Of a stretch of 64,000 bases of DNA, positions 9,754 through 20,636 are shown one piece after another. The position numbers and the translations under genes are program-made. The DNA lies in the NCBI GenBank assembly GCA_037157565.1, contig JAZHRO010000019.1, forward strand, positions 23,127,001 to 23,191,000, in the 5' to 3' direction. The DNA comes from Thalassia testudinum. Taxonomy: Eukaryota; Streptophyta; Magnoliopsida; Alismatales; Hydrocharitaceae. Below the pieces are notes generated by a model that was given only the letters and a program-made list of their open reading frames with translations, did not search any database and was not told the origin of the DNA. The number at the start of each line of letters is the position of its first letter. The first letter of the stretch is position 1.

Positions 9754-11373
9754 TGTTGAACGTGTTTTTCGAATCGCTACGCTTACGAGATTGGTTTTGG
9801 AAAACCTGTCGTTGTAGTTCAAAAAGTGAAGAATTCGTGTTCAACAAATAAAATTTATACCGAAAAGAATTCCGGGTCGAACACAGGGAGGCTACGTTGA
9901 TCTATATTCGCAATTATATTTTTTTAAGATTTTTTTTTGTTAAGCAAGGCGATATAATTACAATGGAGCTATCAAACTATGAGAGAGAGAGAGAGAGAAA
10001 GAGAACATGCATTCAATATTTCAATTGTTTACAAAAGTTACACTACAAAGCAGGAAAATTCTACACTAGAAAAGCTGTAAATAAGAATGGGAGAGAGAAG
10101 TTACCCTCCTCAACGATTGCTTGGAGGACGAGCCGGACGGGACGACGCCTGGACGAAGGAGAACGAAGCAGGATGAAGGAGGACGAAGCAGAAGAACGGG
10201 AACGGAGCAGCACGTCGTCGTTGTCGCAGGATCCACTTCCGAAGGGAAACGAAAATTGGACTTTATCACGCAAGAAGCATCCCGGGTGTGGGACAAGCTT
10301 CTTTTGAGCTTTGGAGGGGTAGAGAGGAGAAAGAAGGGATGAGAATTTCGTATGGAGGGGGTCTCCTTTTATAGTTGCAAGGAGTGGGGGCAAAATGGAC
10401 ATTATAACTTCAAAATAATAAAAGAGGGGTCTTTAGTGATGGATAAATCCGTCACTAAAGCTCCCTTCATGGGCGACGTGGGCAGCTCGTGCGCGCCCGC
10501 TCGGCTGCTCGCACGCGCAACGCCCGCGCACGTCCATTGATTTCCAGCTGTCCGATCGCGAGATCGGACGGCTGAAGATGCGTCTGCGTCCGCGCGCTGC
10601 GCGCGTCTGATTGTGCGTTCAATCGCGCGTCCAATTGCGCGTCGACTATATCAGGCGCGCTCGGCCGTCCGATGTCCATCCAATGCTCCACCCGCGCCCA
10701 ATCGCTCGCGCCCGCCGCTCCTCGCCGCGGATCGAACCCGCGCCCCGCGCTCGTGATAGCGCGCTCGACCGCTGCGCTATGGGGCGCGGATGGTCGAGCG
10801 GGCGTTTTTAAATGCGAGCGCCCACAGCCGTTGGATTAAGATCCAACAGCGGAGAGCGATCGGGAGTGGGGCCTTCACAAGATGAAGTGGCCGCTTCGGC
10901 GGCTGAGATGGTGCCACGTGGCACTCTCTTGGTCGTCCATCTTCTGGAAGTTGTAGATGGTGTCACGGATGTCGGATTGACTTGATTTTTGTGTCGTTGG
11001 GCTACAATCGTCGATCCGAATTCATCCGTGCGGTAGGATTTACCATCTGAAGTGGGGATTTACACCATCCTGGCCCTTGATCTTCTAGGGTTCCCGGGTC
11101 ACTACCTGATGCCTGATTAGGGCGATCTTAAAGTCGTTGAACTCCAATCGTCGCCCTGATCACATCCATACGGTTGGATCTTTGATCCGAGACCCTGATA
11201 AAATATTTGCCCTGTCCAAGCACATAAAAGGAGACAATTAACCTCCATTTTATTCAAAGTATTCTAAATGCAAGATGGTGCATGTAATGCAATATTTATA
11301 TCATGAAATGCAATCCTATGCTTAAGAACATGCATAAATAGACATCTTAAGTAGTGTAAATGTGTTTACATCA
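9754..11373 (-). repeat. 5' LTR of element C
   Basis: 1620 bp, TG...CA ends, almost identical to 1075-2728. Minus-strand TATAAAA at the complement of 10367-10373. The tRNA-like block is at about 10714-10789 (A box complement of 10768-10779, B box complement of 10729-10738), roughly 340 bp upstream of the TATA box in sense. The strong hairpin is at 10545-10574. The right-flanking target duplication GCCCC is at 11374-11378. The upstream half is very GC-rich, with short periodic motifs such as GACGCGCAATTG. Confidence 0.95.
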
Positions 11374-12148
11374 GCCCCCACAGGTTACAAAGTTTCCCCC
11401 ACTCGACCTCTCTTGTCACTGATGTTCCAGGTAGACCAGAATGGGGACCTAACCTCTTAAGTCTACCAGTTTTAATTAAGAGCAAGGGTGATTAAGATTT
11501 CACTTGAACTTTTAAGATGTTCTTGTGAAAAAATGACCTAATTTGAAGATTGGTTAACTGAACAAGGTGGGTGAACTTCACCTATATTGTCCTCTTGAGA
11601 ATTTTAGGTCCCTCTTTTAGTGTTCAAATGAATTTAAGAGCCTGATTTTTAGGGTTTTGCTTGAATAAATCACTTCAATCAAGGTCTAGGCACACATTGT
11701 TTTGGAGAGATAATTTCTTGATTAAGCAAGTGTGTCTCTAAAAATCCTAAAATGTAATCCTTAATTGGCTCTAATTTGGTCCAATTTAATTTGTCAAAAT
11801 GTGGTACCTTAGGCTCAAGCAAGAATGTGATAGCCCTAGATACCTTAGCTTCAAATGGGTGCACAAATTAGGGTTTGAATGTTTGTAGGATGTATCAAAT
11901 CAGGCAACTTGATGATTAATCTAAGAATATAATTCAAGTAGCCCTAATTGATTTTGTTTTCTTTTAACCTTTTCAGAATCAGGGGCTTAAGAGAGAGAGT
12001 AGTTAGAACTTACCTACCCTTGGCATGTTTAATGTGCGGCTGATCTTCTCAGAATGTATCTTCCCTGAAACAAACCACAGTAAAAGAGATATAGCAAGAT
12101 AGAATCCAAATCAGGAATTGCAATCAAGAGTTCTAAATTACCCATTGC
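11374..12148 (-). other. Element B leader, primer-proximal part
   Basis: Continuation of element B's untranslated leader between its primer site and the insertion point of C. It begins with the right GCCCC target duplication. I see no credible gene. Confidence 0.65.
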
Positions 12149-12166
12149 TCCCTGGCAATTGTGCCA
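12149..12166 (-). other. Degraded primer binding site of element B
   Basis: The plus strand reads TCCCTGGCAATTGTGCCA; the intact version in C is TCCCCGGCAACGGCGCCA. There are four differences, three of them C to T. It lies three bases before the LTR edge at 12170, as in C. Confidence 0.8.
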
Positions 12167-12169
12167 AAA

Positions 12170-14913
12170 TGCCCGGGTGCTAAATCGATGTTTTAAAATT
12201 GTCGCGTTGCAGTATAGCCAAAATAACGCTCAAACAAATAAATTTATTACTCGAAAAAGATCCGAGGTCGAACACAAGGAGCAATATGGAATTCAGTTCT
12301 CAAAATTGCAATTTAAGACAAAAAAGCTATGAAATTGTAAATAAAAACTATTTCAAAATAATGTAGTACTAGAATCAAGTGTCTAACTGCAAAAATAATG
12401 GAGTAAAATGGTGATTTAGATCACCAAATACTCCTTACAATGATAACTAATGAACTCAATGTATATATATATGTATGAAATGCAATCAAACCAATCGTCT
12501 GATTTACTAATCAGACGGCTTAAACTGCTTAAGCCTTTCTCTATTTTTCTTCTTCTTATCTCTTTCTCTTCTTCTGCCTCTCTTCTTCTTTTAGCTACAG
12601 CCCTTCCTCTTCTTTGTGTTCTTCTCTTACTTTCCTTCTCTATCTCTACAACTCTTCTTCTTCCTTCAGCTTTTCTTCTTTCTCTGGCTTTCTTCACACA
12701 GCAGGGGAAGCTTCTGAATTCGGCTAAGTGTTAGCTGAATCTCACCAAGAGAAAAACCCTCCCCCTACCCACGCAGGCTCTCCTTCTCTCTTTCTCTCTT
12801 TAAGATCCGCTCTCCTAGAGCCACAAGGGTAATCATGTTATCGGACCTAGCATACCCAGGTCCAGGGCAGTGGGTGTGATCGCAGCCGAGGAGTGTAGGC
12901 TTAGGTGGGTTAACGGGTTTGGCCAAGTCCGCGGGTAGAGGTCATGGAAGAGGCACAGGTGCGTGGGTGAGAGGGTTCTCACCCCGTGTTTGGAGGAAAA
13001 TAGCTCACTTGACAAATTCAATTTATGAGTGGTCATGCAGGCGTCTGTTCGTGATGTGGCACTAATGCCATGCTTGTTCTTCGCACAAACAACAGTAGCG
13101 GATGGCCTTCAATTGGCATCCTTGAAGTGGTCAATGCTCCCAATTGATCACCTAGGGATGCTTCTGGAGGTAATCCGCACTACCTGAGGGTGTCACCTGG
13201 GGACTTCGTGGTTAAAACACCACGAACACTATCGGAGAAGACAATGCGGCGGTGGAGCTCCGACTTGGAACCTGAAATAGAAAATAAGGCCTTTTAGCAG
13301 CGTCAAAACACCTCGGGAGGTTTGCTAAACATTGGCGAACGTAATGGCAGTGGTTTCGTGTGAGGATGGGGTACGTGGTGGTGGAGAAGGTTGTTGGTGA
13401 TGGGCCAGTTCGGGGAGTGATGTGAGTGGATGTAATGGGAAATTGAGAGAGGGGAAATGAGCGGAGAGGTGTGGCAGAGGTTTTGAGGTAGGCAGTGAGG
13501 GGTTTGGTGGTGTGTGGAGCAAGATGTACCTCGCCGGAGGTGTGCCCAGAGAGGTAGACGATGGAGTCGCAGAGGCGCAGTCGAGGTCGAAACGGCATGT
13601 CGAAAGTGTTGGTGTGATGAGGAAGAGGTTAGGGTGCAGTTGAACATAGTAATGAACAAAGTGGGAACGAGAAGCCGCCAATTGTGGTGTTGTCGGTGCC
13701 GGAGAAGAGAACAGCTCCAGAGAGAGGGAATCGGCGAAGAAGGTGATCAAGGCACTAGCTAGTACGGCTCGACACAGGAAGAAACGAGGAAGATAACTCC
13801 GCTGCTGGTATTACGAACAAAGGACAAAGGACGGAGGAGCTCAGCAGACGTCGAGGAGCTTTCGGCCGAGAGAGAGAGAGGAATTGGGGGGGGAATCTTG
13901 GCCGTCGTCGAGCATAGGGAGAACGGTCTGATCAGGTGGTTCTTTTATAGACCCCATGAAGAAGTTTTGAGCTTAGGAAGCAAGCTTCCCAACCTTGGAA
14001 GGCTTGCCGGAGTTGGGAAATTCCTTGATACCCAAATCTCTAATGCGTTCGCATGAGGGATTGGGAAGGTTTTGGGGCGTGGGATTTAGTTCAAAAGGAA
14101 GGGAATTTCTTGATCAACTTTCCTTTCAAATTTGAAAGGGATTCGTCAAGAAATCAAGGAGTTCTTTCCAAATCAAGGTTGCCGGAGCAAGTAAGAATAG
14201 GTTTAATGGCGACAAGGACCTTTTTGTGAGAACTACGACAACGTTAGGGGTCTATTTGAAAATATTTTGAAAGTTAAGATCATAAATGTAATCAGATAGG
14301 ACCAAGTTGCAAACTAGGTCAAGACAAACTCATCTTGGGTCCAAATTTTGGCACAAACCCAATTTGAACCTATGGAATCCAATGATAAAGTTGGATTTTA
14401 GTTTTGACCATGTTTGACTGGGTAATTTATGCAGCAACCAAAATTAGGGCAAATGTCTATCTGAGACTCTATTCTGGGTCAAATTGGGTTCTGATGATCA
14501 AATTGAAGATTCTAAACCCTAGGGAATATTTTTCAATGAATTTTAGAAGGTTTGAGTGAATTTTATCTTAACCAAAACCTCAGTTAATTAAGCGGGTCAG
14601 TGAATTTTATCTTGACCAAAACCTCAATGAATTTTAGGGTTTCAAAATTCATTTAATTCTCAAAACATGTGCAAACCCTTTTCTGATTGTTCTAACCCAT
14701 TTGTTAGCCTTTTAGGACCATTTGACCCTTAATTAACCCCTACGAAAACCCGTGGTTGTACTGCATTCATGATATGATGGAAAACCCCTAGTTTATTATT
14801 TTTTCCTCAGAATGATTATGCAGTGACTTATGACTCTCTGGCAGTTATGTAGGAGCATTTACTGATTTAATTGGATCAAAATGAGCTAATTATGGCTCAT
14901 GATGGTGTTCCCA
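12170..14913 (-). repeat. 5' LTR of element B
   Basis: 2.74 kb; plus-strand edges TGCCCGGG... and ...GTTCCCA. Minus-strand TATA box (TATAAAA) at the complement of 13943-13949. It is homologous, in reverse, to LTR fragment D. The terminal 100 bases near 12206-12300 also resemble the U5 end of element C's LTR (motifs GTCGAACACA and CAAATAAA). Hairpin at about 12497-12519. The right edge joins directly onto TNP2 coding sequence, so B is inserted in a CACTA transposase; the flanking five bases are TAAGC (14914-14918). The partner 3' LTR is outside the window. Minus frames at 13.2-13.75 kb are low-complexity transcript-leader sequence. Confidence 0.75.
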
Positions 14914-16200
14914 TAAGCAGCCGTAGGTGATGAGTGTCTTCCATTCAGACTGGGCAAGCAAGCTTTCCTTTAGTACTCCAACCAGACAAATTTGCGTACG
15001 TCAGGAAGTTGTTTATGGTTCACAACAATGGTACATGCATATTGTAAAATTATTTCTTTTCTGCATCATACGTCTTCACCCCTATGTCCACAACTGTTTT
15101 AGTTCACCAATTAATAGCTGAAGATAAACATATATTGCATTTCCTGGTTGTTTTGGATCGGGGATTAATAGGGTCAGCATCACGAATGATGATCTCATAC
15201 ACAACCAGGGAGGTAAGTTATAAGTGACCATTACCACTAGCCATATAGAGTACGATGGGTACATACTCTTAAATGGATTGAATCCATCGCTTGCAAGACC
15301 CAACCGCACGTTCCTTGCTTCTAAAGTGAACGAATTGTTTCTTTCGTCAAATCTCTTCCACTCCTCTGAATCAGTAGGATGATGTATTCTTCTATCTTGA
15401 AATTTACAATCCTTGTGCCATGTCATCCACCTAGATTTTTAGTTGATATAAAAAGGCGTTGAAGTCTAGGTGTCAGTGGGAAGTAACGAAGAACCTTCTG
15501 AGGTTATTTCCTCTTACTTTCATTTTTACCTTCCTTATATCTCTTAAGTCCACGTTTGAGATAGTTACTCAAGTTTGCGAATTCATTTCTGAAAAGAATG
15601 CAGTCATTCGAACATGCATTGATCTTCTGATAGTCCAAACTAAGCTTACAAATCTATTTCCTTGCCTCATACCATGAAGCCAGAAAACCATTAGGGTTAT
15701 TCAACAGCGTAGCAATAAACTGAAGTATTTCTGACATGAATTTAGCACTAACTCTATTCATAACCTTCAGTTGAAACATCTTCAACAAAAATAACTTTGA
15801 CCTTTTCGTAACACCGGGAGCAATAAGATCCTCAACTGCCTTAACAGCATTATAAAATAGATTACAATTGAACAAATCTTTCTCATCGTATTTATATCCT
15901 CTCCTGCTCTCATCTCGTTCAACATTTCTTGTACTTCTTTACCTCTGCTAGCAACAATTTCCTCGTCGATCTCTTTGTCAATAGTGTTCTCATTGTTTAT
16001 GACTTTCTCAGTCAACTCCTCTCCATGAGCTACCCAAGTAGTATAATGCTGCCACCACCCATTACAAATCAAGTACTTGAGCATAATATTACGATCATGC
16101 AAGGAACCATTCAAACATCTTCTGCATGGGCAGAAGATATTATCCAATTTACCTCCTCACCTAAATATCTTCCTATCGCCATCAAAGGCCCAATCCAGGA
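14914..16200 (-). pseudogene. CACTA TNP2 transposase fragment
   Basis: Transposase of the CACTA superfamily, which cuts and joins element ends in the nucleus. From right to left: a transposase-associated domain (15930-16150, FCPCRRCLNG, LICNGWWQHYTTW), a TNP2 N-terminal piece (15654-15875, KRSKLFLLKMFQLKVMN, FLASWYEARK), then the core TNP2 block (15082-15426, MTWHKD, HPTDSEEWKRFDE, NVRLGLASDGFNPF, YNLPPWLCM, LLIPDPKQPGNAIYVYLQ). It continues with YANLSGWSTKGKLACPV until position 14914, exactly where element B's LTR starts. Several in-frame stops and frameshifts make it non-functional. The remaining C-terminal half should lie to the left of the window. Confidence 0.88.
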
Positions 16201-16370
16201 ATGAAATTACTCCATCCTTATATCTAGTATAATCTGAACCCTGCAATCCAATCTAAGATTTATCCATTGTAACCTAAATTTAATGTAAACAAATCTCTTA
16301 TTAAGAAGGGAAACGATTGAATGATGTATATCTTGATTAAAATTTTTACTTTATAGCCCATCCTCAAAGA

Positions 16371-16618
16371 TTTGATCACAACTTAGGTTTGCTCGTTACA
16401 TGCAACCTTAGTGAGGTAAAATTTCTGCAGCATCTCCCCGCACTTCTCCAGTATACCCCCCAATACTAAACTTAGCTAAATTTTCTTTAACATCCAATTA
16501 AGGGCATCATAGGAAACTAGATAAGATTAGTTGATATACCAGAGAAGAGCAGGAAAAAGCAACCAAAATTTCACCGCATAAGGTTACATGTAACAAGCAA
16601 AAGTAAGTTGTAATCAAA
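16371..16618. repeat. Long inverted repeat (foldback)
   Basis: Two arms of about 84 nt (16371-16454 and 16535-16618) are imperfect reverse complements. TTTGATCACAACTTAGG at the left matches the complement of AAGTAAGTTGTAATCAAA at the right. The roughly 80-nt spacer shows no repeat. It is located upstream of the TNP2 gene within the CACTA element. Confidence 0.75.
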
Positions 16619-18006
16619 TCTTTACGGACCTTTAATTCGATACTTCACCGAATTAAAGTCGATCGAGTCTTATGGCATGCTACAAAGACAACACATCATG
16701 CATGTAAGTGAGATATACATACACTTCCTACATTGTCCATATAACATAATTATAAGTCTCGACGGGTGAGTAATTTAGACACAATTTGACTCGGAAGACT
16801 TTTACCCTAGGGGTTAGAATACCAAATGTTTGGCCTCGTGTGCATATATCTTCTTTAGCAAGTGTGTGTATCTAAATAATAACTAATTTTCACATTAAAG
16901 AAATTCACTAAAACCTAAAATATCATTAAATTAAATAAAAATATTGAATGTATATATACCTCCAACTATTCAAGCCTCCGATTGTACTCGACACTGATAA
17001 CTTGCAATTTCAAAAGCAAAATTAATTAAAAATAGATTATAGTCTTAAATGTTAATAACAAAATATTCTTATTCTAAGGACTTGGTAAAAATTTACAAGT
17101 GATCATATATATCCTCCCCAAATGCATATCCATTTAGGTGGAATCGAATCACCAAATTCTTATCACATGTTAATCATATCATTAATCAACAAAGATTTTA
17201 AAAAAAAATAACAAACCCACGATCTATTTCAAAATTATTTATACGTTTCCCTCCTATTTTAGTTTCAAACCAAATTTCTAAAGTAAACCTTCATTCCAAA
17301 ATTATACAAGTGTGGGTATCTAACAATTATAATAAATATCACTTTAATTACAAAAAAAATTAAATAACTAAAACCATAACCAACCCAACCATATTCCTAG
17401 ACCCTAACACAACGCAAACGTCCAGACCCTAGCCCAAGTCAAATCCTAAACCCTAAACCCTATCTGAAACCAATCGTCCAAACCCTACCCCAAGTCAACC
17501 CTAAACCCTAAACCTAACCTAATAAAACCCCAACCAACTAATATACTGAATATTAATGAATTTTAAAAAATTTTGACAGAGTTTCTCCTTAAATATTTCA
17601 TTTCTCACATAAAAGTGCATTTCGAAATATCACACCACCAAATAAAAGTGGGCACACCTCACCGTAAAAGTGCAGCAAATAAAATGTATAAATGGATACA
17701 AAAACACATAAAAGATAATATGTGGGCACACGCCATATTTATTAAAATCTTAAATTGCCATTCAAAATACAAGTAAAAGTGGACACACCCCACCATCAAT
17801 TTAACAAAAACACATAAAAGACAATATGTGGGCACACCCCACATCTAACATGATCCTAAAATATCACAAAAATAACTTACAAAAATTTAAAATATATCTC
17901 TGAAGCATCTACGAGTGATCGTCGTCAACTACTTGCAATTTCAATAATAAAAAATTAATTAAATACCTACCTGTTATGGTTTTAATAACTTAAGTACGTA
18001 ATTTAA
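16619..18006. other. AT-rich CACTA interior with telomere-like motifs
   Basis: No gene recognised. Short runs of CCCTAAA occur at about 17449-17466 and 17497-17516, i.e. a few telobox units, too few for a telomere. The stretch 17640-17845 has two similar copies of a block containing ACACATAAAAGA and GTGGGCACAC. Confidence 0.5.
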
Positions 18007-18660
18007 GGAAGGTACGAAGGAAGAGGAGGAGGAGGAGGAGGCAAGGAGGAAGAGGAGAAGGAGAAAGAGGAGGAGGACTCGCAGGAGGAGGAGGTGGGAA
18101 GGAGGAGGCAGGGAGGAAGAAGAAGAGGAAGGGAACAGTAGGGAGGAGTGGAGGACTTGTAGGAGGAGGAGGAGGAGGAGGCAGGGAGGAAGAGGAGGAA
18201 GGGAAGAGGGGGCGAGGGGAGGACTCACAGGAGGAGGTGTAGAGGAAGAGGAGAATGAGGAGGAGTAGACGAGCAGGAGGAGGAGGAGGAGGAAGGGAAG
18301 AGGGGGGGAGGGGAGGAGGATTTGCAGGAGGAGGAGGTGTAGAGGAGGAGAAGGAGGAGGACGAGGCCAGGAGGAGGAGGGGGAGGAGTTGAGGAGGACG
18401 AAGGAGAGGGTGCGGATCACAGGAAGAGGAGAGGTGATGGTGGCTACAAGAGGAGGATGAAAAGTAGAAGAGGAGGAGGAGGGGGGCATTGGCAGATGAG
18501 GAGGAGGGGGAGGGGGCAGATCGTAGGAGGAGGAGAGGCGGTGGCCGGAGGAGGAGGACGAGGAGAAGGAGAGCCGAAGAGCGTAGGAAGGACGATGGTC
18601 GAGGAGGAGGAGAGGTAGAGGGGGCGGGGAGGAACAGAGGAGGAGGATCTCACTTGAGAT
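18007..18660 (+). repeat. Purine (GGA)n-rich block
   Basis: Irregular GGA/GAG repeats over about 650 bp. The minus frames over it (17974-18489 and 18444-18824) are Ser/Pro/Leu homopolymers typical of translated pyrimidine repeats, not a protein gene. It lies between the CACTA terminus and its transposase. Confidence 0.8.
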
Positions 18661-18879
18661 GACGAGGAAAGGCAGCGAGCTACGGCGAGGAGGTCGATGG
18701 CAACGAGAAGGTCAGTGCTGCAACAGGGTTTGGGTTTTGCGTTCACTCTGGGGAAGATGAACAATGATAGGAGGTCGACACCACGTGCGATAGATGAAGC
18801 GAGATACGTCGTCAGTTTAATCAATAAACGATGGTGAAGGATGAACTAAATCCCTCCTTGATCACACCCAAATTTTGGC

Positions 18880-19214
18880 TGCTAATTTTAACATAATTTT
18901 TTTCGTTGCTTATTCCACTAACTGATGGCAAAAGTCACTAATCCTGCCTAAATTTTAAGTGCAAATTTTAACCGTCTTTTCACCGTTACTTGTTAAATCA
19001 ACTGACAGTAAAAATATATTTGTCATCGCTTAATAAACCGACGGAAAATATTAATGACAACCGCACGTCCAATCACTTTTCTTCGATTGTTGGTAGGTCG
19101 AGTACAGGCCTTCACCATCGCTTATTTGAATAAGCAACGATAAAAATAATTTTGTCGTCAGTTTTATAAACCGATGGCAAGTAATCGATGACATATCCCA
19201 TTTTTCTAGTAGTG
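18880..19214. repeat. CACTA terminal and subterminal repeats
   Basis: Several short motifs alternate in both directions (CCGTCTTTTCACCG, CCGACGGAAA, ATAAACCGATGGCAAG), as in CACTA subterminal transposase-binding regions. The block ends in the terminal motif ...TTTTTCTAGTAGTG at 19214. Confidence 0.75.
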
Positions 19215-19217
19215 TAG

Positions 19218-20252
19218 ATAGGCAATTATTTCCTTCAGCAAGGAGAGAATAACAATAGTTGGGCTTGATTTTTGATGTACCTCACTAAAATTGTGAATCG
19301 AGATGGTATATGCATTATCCGTGATCGTTTTCCTGGACTAAGGAACTTAGTTCTCCAATATTTTAGCCCTTAATGAGATCATTCACACAACATTACTTAA
19401 GACATATGAAGGCAAACATGCATAGAAAAGAATATAAAAGCAAGTATTTACAAATACAATTTTATGCATCTAGTTTTGCATTGACAACATATGGCCACAA
19501 TAGGATATTAAGGAATATCTAATACATGTGTGATGGAGCACACAGATAGAGTATACAATAAGATAATTGCAATCCATCATATTGGGCATTATGCTATGAT
19601 GGAGGGAAGAAATATGGTAGTATGATAACGAATGCAATTAAATACTTCAATAATGTTTTTAAAGGTTGTCAAGGATTATCGATTATTGCTTCTGTTTCAA
19701 TAATGCATTTTTGCTTGAATAAGTACTTTATTGAGCATTATGATGGAGAAGTCATGCCAACAATACTTACTCCAAGTTATGAGCATGTTATGAATAGATA
19801 TATTTCAAACTAGCGAAGACTACAAGTTGTCAGATTTGGTAGGACCAAGTTTAAAATTGGTGAAGAGCCATACTCATATGAGGTTGAGATTCCTACAAGA
19901 AATGGGATGAACAGTGTGACATGTCCATTTAAATACATGCAATTAAAGCATCTTATTTGCAGGTATTTATTGGCTGCTTATGCATCTATCAAATGTGATC
20001 ATCTTTTGCTCTACTTAGATTATTATAAAACATCCAACTATCACTTGACATATGCAGAAATGTTCAATCCCATCCATGACAAGAGATTTTGGAAACCTAG
20101 GAAATTTCCAAAGTTGCTACCTCCAAATATGATATATGCTCGAAAAAGACCTCGTGTTGAAAGAATTAGGAATGAAATTGATGAAATGGGTAACCGTTGC
20201 ATTCCTTAATGTTCTAAGTGTTGACAATAATGACACAACAAAACATCATGCC
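19218..20252 (+). pseudogene. MuDR-type MULE transposase, C-terminal part
   Basis: Transposase of a Mutator-like element. The frame resumes just after the CACTA end with GENNNSWA, then FLMYLTKIVNRDGICII, DRFPGL: the DDE core around its second acidic residue. Next come the block MHRKEYKSKYLQIQFYASS, the motif GRKYGSMITNAIKYFNNVF and a degenerate SWIM zinc-finger region (VTCPFKYMQLKHLICRYLL, 19.9-20.0 kb). Then FNPIHDKRFW and finally a CCHC knuckle pattern at 20211-20252 whose Cys, Cys, His and Cys survive with stop codons between them. Many stops and frame changes make it a pseudogene. The 5' half was separated by the CACTA insertion. It is on the same strand as the PMD pseudogene at 43.2 kb. 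Confidence 0.8.
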
Positions 20253-20606
20253 CTAATAAAAATGTCAACTAAACGCACAGGAGGTAAATTTTTACATTCA
20301 TGTCAAGAATTGTTCTCTCATTTACTTGTTAATCATTATGATTATTATTTATTATTATAAAATGAAAATTCATTTTATAATTTTAATTACTTGATATACA
20401 TGTCTGTTTTTTATTTTTCTATAAAAGATGGAACGACCCATGTATTCAACTACGAGCTTATCCAGAGAAGACATCCCCACATCTTCGATCTGGATCATTA
20501 TAATGCTACACAAGTTAATCTAATTTCATTTTTATTTACAAATTATTACATATTCTCTATAGCATAATAATCCTTCCTTCTATTTCAAGTAAGATCCGTT
20601 AATACT
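20253..20606 (+). other. Downstream MULE flank
   Basis: AT-rich sequence after the transposase with no recognisable gene. It ends with ATACT (20602-20606), the left target duplication of the solo LTR. Confidence 0.5.
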
Positions 20607-20636
20607 TGTTATAACCCCGACATCAAACGTCATTTA

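Larger units (their letters stand above)
1075..11373 (-). mobile_element. Complete LTR retrotransposon C (non-autonomous)
   Basis: A 10.3-kb element with both LTRs (1075-2728 and 9754-11373), a perfect TGGCGCC-type primer site at 9733-9750, a polypurine tract at 2729-2741 and a perfect 5-bp target duplication GCCCC. The LTRs differ by only a few substitutions and small indels, so it is the youngest-looking insertion here. The interior has no recognisable gag, protease, RT, RNase H or integrase. It carries a novel coding region (4335-5711), a long non-coding 3' part and an inverted LTR fragment (5690-8480). It therefore looks like a non-autonomous, LARD-like element mobilised in trans by an Athila-type partner, to which its primer site points. 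It is inserted in the leader of element B. Confidence 0.93.
14914..19214 (-). mobile_element. CACTA (En/Spm) transposon, 5' portion
   Basis: The plus strand ends CCCATTTTTCTAGTAGTG at 19214, the reverse complement of a CACTA terminal repeat (CACTACTAGAAAAATGGG). Inside this end lie subterminal repeats (short CGTCGGTTTATAAACCGA-type units, 18.9-19.2 kb), a long purine-rich block, and a TNP2 transposase gene on the minus strand (14914-16200). The element is interrupted at 14914 by retroelement B, and its other end is outside the window. It is itself inserted in a MULE transposase gene, whose frame resumes right after 19217 (possible 3-bp duplication TAG at 19215-19217). Confidence 0.85.

Noticed and set aside
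10061..10402. 113-codon minus frame present in both LTRs of element C (also 1407-1748)
   Set aside because: It is duplicated only because the LTRs are duplicated. It lies just downstream of the TATA box, is low-complexity and has no known motif.
17449..17516. Telomere-type CCCTAAA repeats
   Set aside because: Only a few imperfect units in two spots inside a CACTA element; not a chromosome end.
17974..18824. Ser/Pro/Leu-rich minus frames
   Set aside because: They are translations of a (GGA)n purine block; composition alone keeps them open.
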